A stretch of DNA of 64,000 bases from Ancylomarina salipaludis. GTDB taxonomy: Bacteria > Bacteroidota > Bacteroidia > Bacteroidales > Marinifilaceae. The stretch covers positions 1-64,000 of the forward strand of contig NZ_SAXA01000012.1 of NCBI RefSeq assembly GCF_004122035.1. Reading direction: 5' to 3'. Shown piece by piece: positions 1-7,256 of the stretch. Position 1 is the stretch's first letter, and every line of letters starts with the position of its first letter. The notes beneath the pieces are model-generated. The model was not told the DNA's origin. It did not search any database and saw only the letters and a list, made by a program, of their open reading frames with translations. The position numbers were made by a program, and so were the translations under genes.

Positions 1-152
1 TTGTTTTTCATCTGCTTTTCATAAATTTATTAGCTTTGTAAACGAAGATGCCTTTTGCGAGAAAATAAAGCTTTCTCTTTATTGCTTTAACTGTATACTC
101 GCCTTAAACAGAAGGGCGGCAGTTGGAGTCACATAAGAGATATAAAGTGCAT
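1..152. repeat. 152-bp direct repeat, copy 1 (attC-like, class A)
   Basis: Identical by eye to 1058-1209, and the two copies stay similar for about 20 more bases up to the GTTA at the start of the next cassette. The left end may continue outside the window. It contains nested inverted segments (GCGAG at 57-61 with CTCGC further on, AATAAAG with CTTTATT) that would fold into a stem. Each copy sits directly in front of a different single-gene cassette, as the attC site of the preceding cassette would. The outermost arms of a canonical attC are not clear in this class, so the attC assignment rests on position. Confidence 0.7.
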
Positions 153-196
153 TGCATTTTACACATACGTTAGCAAACATAAAAAAACAATCCCCA

Positions 197-610
197 ATGA
201 AACAAACATATAAACTTAAGAATGGTGAGATTTCATTTGATGATGAAAAAATAATCATATTAGACAATGCAAAAAAACAATATAGACTCCGAGTTTTTTC
301 TTCTAGTCTTTGGACTATTTATGGGATAACATCAGTTTTGAGATTCATGAAAACCAGTGACCAATTTTTACTATGGACCGGTTTATTTATAGGCATTGCC
401 CATTTTACAATTTTAATTTTGACATTCTTTAGAAGTACTAAAGATGAAATTAGAATGGATGATATAAAATCCTTGGAATTAAAACAAAGATTTGGTAATA
501 ACTTTCTTGACATTAAGTTGGTTGGAAACAAAGTAAGAAGAGTTAATCAAATTGATATTATTAATCACGAGCTCAAACAGTATATAGAAACAAACTTTAA
601 GACGAACTGA
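197..610 (+). CDS. Small two-helix membrane protein (cassette 1)
   Basis: A protein of 137 residues that I do not recognise. The N-terminal third is polar and basic. Two hydrophobic stretches (roughly residues 35-52 and 58-80) look like a membrane hairpin, followed by a soluble charged tail of about 55 residues. The ATG at 197 is chosen because the upstream in-frame ATG at 152 lies inside the attC-like DNA and its reading frame would run through the cassette core site at 169-178. The gene is enclosed by a perfect 10-bp inverted repeat, GTTAGCAAAC at 169-178 and GTTTGCTAAC at 617-626, the pattern of one integron cassette. It resembles the small PH-like or bPH membrane proteins common in cassettes, but this is only an impression from the hydropathy. 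Confidence 0.6.
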   Translation: MKQTYKLKNGEISFDDEKIIILDNAKKQYRLRVFSSSLWTIYGITSVLRFMKTSDQFLLWTGLFIGIAHFTILILTFFRSTKDEIRMDDIKSLELKQRFGNNFLDIKLVGNKVRRVNQIDIINHELKQYIETNFKTN

Positions 611-616
611 AATTAC

Positions 617-643
617 GTTTGCTAACAAAAGTAACCGTTGCAC
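617..643 (+). other. Shortened attC-like end of cassette 1
   Basis: The inverse core GTTTGCTAAC (617-626) pairs with 169-178. It is followed by AACAAAAG, the same bases that begin the attC-like sites after cassettes 2 and 3, and almost at once by ACCGTTGCAC, the kind of sequence that ends them. The roughly 150 bases in between are missing, so this looks like an attC site with an internal deletion. Confidence 0.4.
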
Positions 644-1057
644 AACTCCCTGATATTGCTGTAAAAAAGAATTATTTAGAAAATTAGCTTGATTTAGGGG
701 CTGTTTAAAGGCCCCTGATTCTAGATGTTCAAGTCTTGTTTTTAATTTTTTAGCTTCTTAAAATCGGGTTAATTAAGCCGAGTTGACCCCTAAATACAGA
801 AAATTGATTTCTGGCTTGATTGCTTACTGTTTTGCCTTTTTTGGTAACGAATTTCAGGAATTTTTTGAGCTTATAGGCCGCAGTGGGAGTTCCTTTCCTT
901 TAAGATCTCTGTTTTCCCACATTTACCCCCCGAATATTAAGATTGCCCACTTGATGAATAAGGCCGCCTGCTGGAAACAAATTCCCTTGAGGCAGCCATA
1001 ATTATGCAGACCTATTCTATTTTATGTTTGCCAATGGATTTGTTTGATCCGAATGGC
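644..1057. other. Stretch without a convincing gene
   Basis: A small stem AGGGGC / GCCCCT lies at 696-701 and 711-716. A 72-codon frame at 783-1001 on the plus strand has no start context or recognisable protein. The reverse strand around 775-890 can be read as a short Lys-rich segment without a start. It may be a decayed cassette or insertion remnant. A 35-bp segment at 994-1028 recurs near 38229. Confidence 0.4.
994..1028. repeat. 35-bp imperfect repeat, copy 1
   Basis: Begins AGCCATAATTAT and ends in a TTCTATTTTAT core. It matches 38229-38263 at 30 of 35 positions by my count. One copy lies in the cassette array and the other at the left edge of the defence-like island. It may be the remnant end of a mobile element. 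Confidence 0.5.
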
Positions 1058-1209
1058 TTGTTTTTCATCTGCTTTTCATAAATTTATTAGCTTTGTAAAC
1101 GAAGATGCCTTTTGCGAGAAAATAAAGCTTTCTCTTTATTGCTTTAACTGTATACTCGCCTTAAACAGAAGGGCGGCAGTTGGAGTCACATAAGAGATAT
1201 AAAGTGCAT
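1058..1209. repeat. 152-bp direct repeat, copy 2 (attC-like, class A)
   Basis: Identical by eye to 1-152, with a period of 1057 bases. It stands just before the core site GTTACCATTA (1226-1235) of cassette 2. The shared DNA stops being shared exactly at the cassette core, where the next gene unit begins, as expected for repeated attC sites in a chromosomal cassette array. Confidence 0.75.
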
Positions 1210-1249
1210 GACACTTTACACATATGTTACCATTAATTAAAACACGTAA

Positions 1250-1879
1250 ATGAAAATTTTATTAAAATTGAAAAAATCTGTATTTATAATTACTTTATTT
1301 TTAATTAGCTCACTGAATTCTATTGCTCAAGAATATAACTATGGAGTTATGTTTGGTGTTAATTCATCTAACAAAAGATTATCTAAAAAAGAATTGGGTA
1401 AAGAAATATACGACGCAAAAACAACATTAAATCTAAATGCATTTATTAAATATAAAAGCAAAAATTTTTGGGGGATTTCAATTGAACCAGGTTTTATACA
1501 AAAAGGAAGTAAAGAAAATTTTTATTCTTTAGAAGAAGGTGAATTTGACTATTCACAACTTAATTACATTCAAGTTCCTCTCTTAGCTGAGCTATTTGCT
1601 ACTGAAAAGTTATATTTTTCAATCGGTCCTGAATTTTCATACCTTTTGAGTGCAAAAATGAAATCAGATGATTCAAAAATAGACATAACAGACATTTACG
1701 ACAAACGGTTTGAATTATCTAGTATTATAGGGCTGAATTATAAAGTTTTAAAAAAGGTTGACATTGGAATTCGTTATAGTCACGGCTTGACTAGTATTTT
1801 AGAATTAGGTTCTACACATAATGGACAAGTTAAAGAATATAACAAATATTTTCAATTCTTAATCAAGTACAGAATTTGA
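1250..1879 (+). CDS. Outer-membrane beta-barrel protein (cassette 2)
   Basis: A protein of 209 residues with a signal peptide (basic start, hydrophobic residues about 10-22, Ala-Gln cleavage region near residue 27). The rest alternates hydrophobic and polar residues in strands separated by charged turns and ends in an aromatic-rich strand. This fits the small 8-stranded PorT / OmpW-like outer-membrane barrel group common in Bacteroidota. Typical features are a Gly-rich first strand after the signal peptide (YGVMFGVNSS) and a late IGIRYSHGL strand. It is enclosed by the 10-bp inverted pair 1226-1235 / 1885-1894, so it is a self-contained cassette. Its role is unknown. Confidence 0.7.
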   Translation: MKILLKLKKSVFIITLFLISSLNSIAQEYNYGVMFGVNSSNKRLSKKELGKEIYDAKTTLNLNAFIKYKSKNFWGISIEPGFIQKGSKENFYSLEEGEFDYSQLNYIQVPLLAELFATEKLYFSIGPEFSYLLSAKMKSDDSKIDITDIYDKRFELSSIIGLNYKVLKKVDIGIRYSHGLTSILELGSTHNGQVKEYNKYFQFLIKYRI

Positions 1880-1884
1880 AAAAC

Positions 1885-2075
1885 TAATGGTAACAAAAGC
1901 TAAATTTCATGGGCGCTGATAAGCAGTTCGAAAGTTTAGTACAATTAAGAAATACCAGCAAGCCAATTAAAAATGGTTTGTTTAAAATATAAGCAAATTT
2001 AATCGGCTTGCTTTTTTAGCGGTTTGATAAGACAACTGTTTTAATCGCCCACAAATTTTAGCAAGACCGTTATGC
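1885..2075 (+). other. attC-like recombination site after cassette 2 (class B)
   Basis: Starts with the inverse core TAATGGTAAC (1885-1894) and ends with the next core GTTATGC (2069-2075). Inside are two nested imperfect inverted repeats. The outer one is GCTAAATTTCATGGGCG near the left end with CGCCCACAAATTTTAGC near the right end. The inner one is GCAAGCCAATTAAA with TTTAATCGGCTTGC. The whole folds as one long bulged hairpin, the shape recognised by integron integrases. At about 190 bases it is longer than typical attC sites. Confidence 0.7.
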
Positions 2076-2089
2076 CTAATTTAAAGGAG

Positions 2090-2764
2090 ATGAAACGAAT
2101 ATTATTAATCACACTTTTTACTATGATGACACAACTGACATTTGGTCAAGTTGCGTTAATAAAAGATTCAGATGGCTGGACCAATGTGCGTAAAGAACCG
2201 AATGGAAATGCTAAAGTGATTCATAAAATATATGGAGGAGAAGTATTTTGGTATAACTCTGAATCAACAGATAAAGAGCAAGACTGGATTTCAATTTATA
2301 TTCCGAAGAACAAGTTTAGTTTAGGTAATAGTGATCCAACTGAAATTGAGGGTTTTATTCATAAGTCAAGACTTCTTCCTCTAGATAGTTTAAAAAGCTA
2401 TACTGGAACAAATTTTAAATTCAATTATGAAATAAAAGCTTTTGATCAGACTAATCGCATTGTAGGGAAACAGGATGATCGTTGGATAACATCAATTGAC
2501 GGGAGACCAGTTTGGGGAACAGATGGAGATTTCCCGAAGACTGAAGTTAATAATATCTCTGTTGAAATTAATGGACTGAATCTAGAGGTTCATAAAGTGT
2601 TTTTCAGCGATATTTATGAATGTGATAACTCTTTCTCAGTGTATGAATCAAATGGGACATTTTTTGTATATCAATGGAATAGTGACGGAGCAGGAGCTTA
2701 TCAGATTGTATGGGTGTTTGATAAGAGTGGGCTAAAACAGAGATTAGTTGGATCAATAATTTGA
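2090..2764 (+). CDS. Secreted protein with bacterial SH3 domain (cassette 3)
   Basis: A protein of 224 residues. A signal peptide covers about residues 1-19 (ending TFGQ). It is followed by a bacterial SH3-type segment at about residues 27-55, with the characteristic GWTNVRKEPNGNAKVI stretch and a following hydrophobic Gly-Gly turn. The remaining 150 residues contain an aromatic-rich domain I do not recognise. The ATG at 2090 is preferred over an in-frame ATG at 2072 because 2072 lies within the core site GTTATGCC and only 2090 gives a clean signal peptide. The gene is enclosed by inverted arms 2069-2083 / 2769-2783, which match at 14 of 15 positions. Confidence 0.7.
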   Translation: MKRILLITLFTMMTQLTFGQVALIKDSDGWTNVRKEPNGNAKVIHKIYGGEVFWYNSESTDKEQDWISIYIPKNKFSLGNSDPTEIEGFIHKSRLLPLDSLKSYTGTNFKFNYEIKAFDQTNRIVGKQDDRWITSIDGRPVWGTDGDFPKTEVNNISVEINGLNLEVHKVFFSDIYECDNSFSVYESNGTFFVYQWNSDGAGAYQIVWVFDKSGLKQRLVGSII

Positions 2765-2773
2765 GAGTTAAAC

Positions 2774-2965
2774 TAGGCATAACAAAAGCTAAATTTCATG
2801 GGCGGTGATGTGTAGTTCGAGAGTTTAGCTCAATTAATAAACACCAGCAAGCCACCTAGATTTGGTTTGCAAAAAATATAAACAAATATATGCGGCTTGC
2901 TTCCGCGCAGTTTGAAAGGGTTGGTTCTTTAAATCGCCCACGAAAACTTAGCAAGACCGTTAGCC
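2774..2965 (+). other. attC-like recombination site after cassette 3 (class B)
   Basis: Inverse core TAGGCATAAC at 2774-2783, next core GTTAGCC at 2959-2965. It is closely related to the site at 1885-2075. Both begin AACAAAAGCTAAATTTCATG and both end in TTAGCAAGACCGTTA. Inner arms AGCAAGCC and GGCTTGCT and outer arms TGGGCG and CGCCCA are kept, so the foldback shape is preserved while the spacer diverges. Confidence 0.7.
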
Positions 2966-3002
2966 ACAAGCCTGAAAACTCACTAATAAACAATCAAATC
3001 TC

Positions 3003-3497
3003 ATGAGAATTATCATAACTTTAATGCTTTTTGTTCTAATGCATATTTCTGTACATGGACAAGAATCTAAGTCTCCAAAATATTTTCTTAACTCAAAAGA
3101 ATTTAGTCTTGAAAAAGTCTATCTAAATCCAACGAGCATCGACTCAATAAGTGTAGAAAAAGAAAGCAAAAATGGAGAGGTTTATATTTTTACAAAAGAC
3201 AAATGCCTTTCTTTAATACCATTAAAAATTTTAATAAAAGAATATACTGATATTAAAAGGATAGGCAAATCAACTTTATTCAAAATAAACGATAAATACA
3301 TTTATGACATCGAGGGAATTGAATTTGACGAGTCATATTTCATCTATGTTGAAGTCATTGATGTTTCCAAAGCACAATATCTGAATAATAATTACAAAGG
3401 ATTAACAATCGTTGAAATTGATCTTGAAACAGAAAAAAGAAAGCCTGGAATTAGAATCAGAGGAAATCATGAAATAGTCGAAAATTTAAATAAATGA
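3003..3497 (+). CDS. Secreted protein of unknown function (cassette 4)
   Basis: A protein of 164 residues with a clear signal peptide (residues 1-19, cleaved near GQE). The mature part is Lys/Glu/Ile-rich and predicted mixed alpha/beta. A repeated phrase of the type IEFDES / IEIDLETEK suggests two short beta-hairpins. I recognise no domain. The cassette ends are the 9-bp inverted pair GTTAGCCAC (2959-2967) and GTGGCTAAC (3508-3516). A short leader of about 35 bases separates the core from the ATG. Confidence 0.6.
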   Translation: MRIIITLMLFVLMHISVHGQESKSPKYFLNSKEFSLEKVYLNPTSIDSISVEKESKNGEVYIFTKDKCLSLIPLKILIKEYTDIKRIGKSTLFKINDKYIYDIEGIEFDESYFIYVEVIDVSKAQYLNNNYKGLTIVEIDLETEKRKPGIRIRGNHEIVENLNK

Positions 3498-3507
3498 AAA
3501 AAAGCCA

Positions 3508-3704
3508 GTGGCTAACATGCGCTCATATAACATAGGCACGTAGCGGGTTTTCGAAGGTTTTGTGCTTTTAAGAGTAACGGCAAGGTAGCCATTTTAGAAT
3601 AGTTATAGTTAAATGTAATCCTAAAATAGCTACCTTGCCTTTTTATAAAATCTGAAACATAAATCAACTAAGGCGCCTACGTTACATAGAGCCATCCGTT
3701 AGGC
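3508..3704 (+). other. attC-like recombination site after cassette 4 (class C)
   Basis: Inverse core GTGGCTAAC (3508-3516), next core GTTAGGC (3698-3704), which fits the integron consensus GTTRRRY. Inside, GGCAAGGTAGC plus ATTTTAG pairs with CTAAAAT plus GCTACCTTGCC. An outer pair GCTCATATAACATAGGC / GCCTACGTTACATAGAGC also folds, with one extra base. The sequence is unrelated to class A and B sites but has the same architecture. Confidence 0.7.
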
Positions 3705-3718
3705 ATTATAAAAGAAAA

Positions 3719-4681
3719 ATGACTGAAATATTCGAAATTATTAAAGTGCAGAAAAAAAAGAAAGAAACTATCACACAGCGTATAGAAGATAGTAAGCTAC
3801 TTGGTTTCTGGGAGAAAGACAATAATCAAATAACAGAGGTGCATATCGAAGAAAAGACAATACAACTCCTTGATGAAGAAGATATTTGCACAGCACTAAC
3901 AAGAGATGGTTACTATAATTCATTATTAAACAATACTGATTTTGAACTCAATGCAATTAAAACTTCGCAGAAACGCGGAAGATATTATCCTCGAATATTT
4001 ACACCGGTCTATTCTCTACAAGATACTTTCCCTAAATCATCCTTTGATAAAATACAATTTACAAATGGTATAAAGAATGATAATACACAAATAATAAACA
4101 CATTAGAACAATTACGCACATTAATTGATTTAGTTGATAAGGTATTTAGGACAGTATATCCATGTGAAAATAATTTTTCTGTTTACGGTTTTGACATTAG
4201 AAATCTAATCATCTTAGCGTGTACAGAATTTGAAGCACAAATATCAGGCATACTAAAGGCAAATAATATTAAACCGACTAAGGGATTTTATAATACAGGA
4301 GATTTCATAAAATTAAAAGGAATATTAAAACTGGATCAATATAAGGTGGCTTTTAAATACTATCCTGAATTAACTGGGATATCACCATTTTCAGGTTGGG
4401 ATTCAAACTGTCCAACAAAATCATTAGAATGGTATTATAATTATAATTCTATTAAGCATGATAGAGATAATGAATTTAGTAAGTCAAGATTACAAGATTT
4501 AATAAATTCAATTTCTGCATGTTTTATAATTATAATTGCCCAATATGGTGAATTGTCAATCATTAAGGAAATATTAAATGGTTATTGGAGTATTGTTCAA
4601 TATCCAGAATGGCAACCTGAAGAGAGATTACTTGAGCCAAGCATTCAAGATGAATGGAAAAAGGAGAATTACTATGCCTAA
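3719..4681 (+). CDS. Cytoplasmic protein with HEPN-like C-terminal helices (cassette 5)
   Basis: A protein of 320 residues without signal peptide or membrane segment. The N-terminal 130 residues are polar. From about residue 140 it becomes helical, with a conserved-looking helix (IILACTEFEAQISGILKAN) and a later segment WYYNYNSIKHDRDNEF, with His at residue 247, followed by a hydrophobic helix. A two-helix arrangement with an N-x-x-KHxR motif is typical of HEPN-type domains found in RNases and abortive-infection proteins. The assignment is by eye and uncertain. The stop codon overlaps the inverse core GCCTAAC (4676-4682), which fits the consensus RYYYAAC. The cassette is closed by GTTAGGCAT (3698-3706) / ATGCCTAAC (4674-4682). 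Confidence 0.6.
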   Translation: MTEIFEIIKVQKKKKETITQRIEDSKLLGFWEKDNNQITEVHIEEKTIQLLDEEDICTALTRDGYYNSLLNNTDFELNAIKTSQKRGRYYPRIFTPVYSLQDTFPKSSFDKIQFTNGIKNDNTQIINTLEQLRTLIDLVDKVFRTVYPCENNFSVYGFDIRNLIILACTEFEAQISGILKANNIKPTKGFYNTGDFIKLKGILKLDQYKVAFKYYPELTGISPFSGWDSNCPTKSLEWYYNYNSIKHDRDNEFSKSRLQDLINSISACFIIIIAQYGELSIIKEILNGYWSIVQYPEWQPEERLLEPSIQDEWKKENYYA

Positions 4682-4769
4682 CAACTAAGCTTTCGTGTGG
4701 CGGGAACCGCCCAACATATTTCGAAGAACAGCGGAGCTAACATTCGGTAGGTTGACGTAACCGTTCACA
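4674..4769 (+). other. Last attC-like site of the array (class D)
   Basis: Begins with ATGCCTAAC (4674-4682), contains the inverted GGCGGGAACCGCC, and probably ends at GTTCACA (4763-4769). At about 95 bases it is shorter than the others and within the usual attC size range. No further cassette follows, so this appears to be the array's right end. Confidence 0.5.
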
Positions 4770-4871
4770 GAATTGCTACTTTATGGGGAATGCATTGTTT
4801 TGCGAAGCTTTTAGCAAAGGGGATATTGCCATATGAGGCCTTTTTGCTGGCGTGATTTTAAAAATATTGTC

Positions 4872-4900
4872 AAGCTGTAGATTGATCTGCAGCTTTTTTT
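4872..4900 (+). terminator. Rho-independent terminator
   Basis: AAGCTGTAGA and TCTGCAGCTT form a stem with one mismatch, and a run of seven T follows. It lies beyond the end of the cassette array. Confidence 0.7.
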
Positions 4901-5013
4901 GTGTTTTGTATTTGTGTGATTTAAAAATTGGATATAGTAATCACTTAGCCTAATAATTGATCATGAGGTTCGATGTTTTTAGGAGGTTTTCGCTCATCAT
5001 ACTGTAAAAAAAT

Positions 5014-5055
5014 ACGCTCCCTCCAGGCCTGTATCCTGAAGGGAGCGTTTTTTAT
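5014..5055. terminator. Bidirectional terminator
   Basis: ACGCTCCCT (5014-5022) pairs with AGGGAGCGT (5040-5048). T runs are found on both sides when each strand is read. It ends the reverse-strand gene at 5134-5712. Confidence 0.8.
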
Positions 5056-5133
5056 AAGCCAGGGCTTACGAGAGGTTTAAAATTCCAGGAGCAGATTCTT
5101 TCTCTGTGGAATTTTCGTAGGATGATTCTTATT

Positions 5134-5712
5134 TTAGTTATTTGAAATCAACACAAGTTCTTTAATGGTTTCGTTGCCGGGATGATCAAAGGCTTTCACT
5201 ATGATTTTATCACCCGCATAGTCAGCATTGGCCACACTGGCCGAATAGTGCCATTCAAAGGCATTTCCGTTGGTACTGGCCATACCTTTTTCCACCAGGC
5301 TACCATCGGCATGATAGATTTCAACGGTCACTTTTTCCACTTCAAGGTCATCATAAGCTTCTACAATAATCTCATCACCCGGCTCACCATGATAATTGCT
5401 GGCATTAAGGCTTTCAATAACAGGAGGCCGCAAATAGTCTTGCACCGCTAGATTGCTTGGAGTACGTAAGCCTTTGGCTTTTGCTGCCATACGATACTTT
5501 TTCCCAAACACCGGATCGGCCATTTGAATTTTGGCATAATGGCTGGCCTTAGTAAATACCTTTCTTTGATCTAGCTGTTTTTCACTGTATGTGCCTGATG
5601 GTGTTGGGCTACTCGCCACAATAGTTTTCCCATTACTTTGTCTAAAAACTAAATTTCTACCGAGCTTACCACTTAAGCCATCGGTTACGATATTTTTCTT
5701 TACAACTGCCAT
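5134..5712 (-). CDS. Hypothetical protein, DUF6266-like N terminus with Ig-like C terminus
   Basis: A protein of 192 residues without a signal peptide. The N terminus carries a GLSGKLGRNLVFRQSNGKTIV phrase followed by a Gln/Arg/Ala-rich helical part (Q.DQRKVFTKASHYAK). This is the layout of the phage- or surface-associated DUF6266 group in Bacteroidota, which I recognise only loosely. From about residue 95 the protein becomes beta-rich (IESLNASNYHGEPGDEIIVEA and three later strands), like a small Ig-fold. It stands alone, reads against its neighbours, and has a strong terminator 80 bases behind it. No function can be given. It should not be read as a partner of the Sus loci. Confidence 0.65.
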   Translation of the reverse strand: MAVVKKNIVTDGLSGKLGRNLVFRQSNGKTIVASSPTPSGTYSEKQLDQRKVFTKASHYAKIQMADPVFGKKYRMAAKAKGLRTPSNLAVQDYLRPPVIESLNASNYHGEPGDEIIVEAYDDLEVEKVTVEIYHADGSLVEKGMASTNGNAFEWHYSASVANADYAGDKIIVKAFDHPGNETIKELVLISNN

Positions 5713-5952
5713 CCGAATATAATTTAAGTGTTAATAAATCAAACGATGCTTAGTTTTAAATTTTGAATCATTCGTATTTTTATGAATCGACTGAAATCCA
5801 GGACTAAGTTCTGCCTATTTTATTTGAATGTCAATATCTGTCATTTAAGAGATCGATGTGTCAGGGAGTGAAAATAGATATCTTAATTCAATGTCTATTA
5901 AACAATAATAAATTCAGTTTGGCTGGCTTGTAGCTTCGGGCTTCCTTCGGGT

Positions 5953-5989
5953 TAGCTTCGGGTAAGCTTCGGGTAAGCTTCGGGTAAGC
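5953..5989. repeat. 11-bp tandem repeat
   Basis: Three tandem copies of (T/A)AGCTTCGGGT at 5953-5985 plus a partial fourth. Looser copies of AGCTTCGGG and CTTCGGG lie just before (5932-5951). It sits in a 968-base gap (5713-6680) that otherwise shows only AT-rich DNA, a promoter-like element and the structured RNA at 6367-6495. Similar GCTTCG-rich words occur in the elements at 42833 and 45613. Confidence 0.8.
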
Positions 5990-6312
5990 CATATTCGGCT
6001 TTTTGAATCATAATGTTTGATTTAAATAGTGAAACTTATGTTAGCTTTTTTGAATGTGGATTTTTTTCTTTAAATAGGCCTATTTAGTTGTATTCTAAAT
6101 AAAAAAAAGGCTCATATTCGAGTGGTTTTTCCGCTTGGAGTATGGCTTCGGGGTATCAATTTTCATCCCCCAATCAGGTTTAGGGTATTCTCAAATTTGT
6201 AAAAGCCCGACTGGGGTAAATTATTTTCATAGCGGGATTGAGTTGTTAAAGAGTTTGTTATGAGGATGGTTTCGGGTCATTTACCTGTCATGTGAAAAAA
6301 AAATCAGCTTAG

Positions 6313-6320
6313 ACTCACCC
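6313..6320 (+). promoter_or_regulatory. ACTCACCC element upstream of structured RNA A
   Basis: This octamer occurs in the same kind of place four times in the window: here, at 7531, at 45882 and at 60588. Two copies precede structured RNAs and two precede fecR genes. The distance to the RNA's closing helix (about 50 bases) suits a -35-like box with a start near 6345-6360. It is proposed as an ECF-sigma promoter element by inference only. Confidence 0.45.
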
Positions 6321-6366
6321 CTTTTTCATTCTCAATTGTTTTATGATTGAATTTTAGTTAGTCGGT

Positions 6367-6495
6367 AAAAGGACAGAAGCCGTATAGGGATGATTGGAAG
6401 AGGCGTTATACAGATATTCATTTATTCTTCTTTGGTCGGATCGGTTTAGATGAAAAACCCCAATACATTCGCGGCATCTGTCCTTTTGTTTTTTT
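6367..6495 (+). ncRNA. Structured RNA A upstream of ECF sigma gene 1
   Basis: AAAAGGACAGA (6367-6377) pairs with TCTGTCCTTTT (6477-6487). After an A-A mismatch the helix continues with GCCG (6379-6382) and CGGC (6472-6475). A T-rich tail follows, so the end resembles an intrinsic terminator on the plus strand. The interior keeps a CTTCTTTGGTCGGATC block that is also present in RNA B at 45939. The closing helix of the two RNAs differs at paired positions (A-U against G-C, G-C against U-A), so pairing is preserved. No open frame is shared between the copies. It could be a free sRNA or an attenuated leader of the sigma gene. Confidence 0.65.
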
Positions 6496-6680
6496 ACCAT
6501 TGCTCTGCAACGAAAGTTGAGGACAGACCGTTCCATTTTTATCACCTGTTTTTATCTGTTATTAGCTTGAATAATGTTTGCTTTATTTCATATTGCTAAG
6601 GCGTTTAGCTTTTTTGCAATTCAATTCTTTTCTTATACATTTGCCTCACGCATTTTTTGTTTGCATAAATTATAATTTGA

Positions 6681-7256
6681 ATGATTGAGCAAGTAGGGAC
6701 GATAGATATTCGTAAAACTGATTTCAAAAGTATTTTTAATAAGTACTTTCCTTCCTTGTGTATTTTTGCCAACCGATTTGTAAACGACGAAGACTTATCG
6801 AAGGATATGGTACAGGAGGTTTTCCTGAAAATCTGGAATTCGGCTACCGAATTCGAGTCCGAAAAGTCTTTAAAGGTCTATTTGTATCTGGCCACCAAAA
6901 ACACTTGTTTCGATTATCTGAAGAAAGAAAAGCGTAAAAGACAAAGGGACGATTTGAATTCCGATGGCTTACGCGATGAAGCCCTTTGGAATGATGATAG
7001 TGTCGTTCTTGATATTATTCGGGAGGAAACCTATCGCCAGCTCGAAGATGCCATTACACTTTTACCCGACAAGGCTCGCGAAGTGGTGTTGCTCAATCTG
7101 AAATCCTTATCCAATCAGGAAATTGCTGATGAGTTGAATATCTCGATTAATACCGTTAAAACACATAAGCTGACTGCTTTTAAAAAGCTCCGTGAAATTC
7201 TCGGTCACCAGTTTGTTGTCTTTTTGCTGATTGATTTCTATCAATTCTTCGAATAG
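6681..7256 (+). CDS. ECF RNA polymerase sigma factor (Sus locus 1)
   Basis: A sigma-70 family protein of 191 residues with the two ECF regions. Region 2 is at about residues 17-80 (YFPSLCIFANRF, then DMVQEVFLKIW, the core-binding helix). Region 4 is at about 115-170 (LPDKAREVVLLN, then a helix-turn-helix SNQEIADELNISINTVKTH). It ends in a short hydrophobic tail (FVVFLLIDFYQFF), a trait shared by all four ECF factors here. It should direct transcription of the downstream import locus when released by the FecR anti-sigma encoded at 7605. The 348-base gap to fecR carries an ACTCACCC element and no convincing gene. Confidence 0.92.
   Translation: MIEQVGTIDIRKTDFKSIFNKYFPSLCIFANRFVNDEDLSKDMVQEVFLKIWNSATEFESEKSLKVYLYLATKNTCFDYLKKEKRKRQRDDLNSDGLRDEALWNDDSVVLDIIREETYRQLEDAITLLPDKAREVVLLNLKSLSNQEIADELNISINTVKTHKLTAFKKLREILGHQFVVFLLIDFYQFFE

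Noticed and set aside
783-1001. 72-codon frame in the decayed stretch
   Set aside because: No recognisable protein, no leader or upstream signal, and its neighbourhood looks like remnant DNA.
5182-5451. Plus-strand frame opposite the 5134-5712 gene
   Set aside because: Antisense shadow of a gene with a clear protein-like sequence and its own terminator.
5953-5989. CRISPR array
   Set aside because: The units are 11 bases in direct tandem with no spacers, and no cas genes are in the window.
6354-6545. 63-codon reverse frame over structured RNA A
   Set aside because: It coincides with the RNA's paired segments, and the equivalent frame is not kept in copy B.
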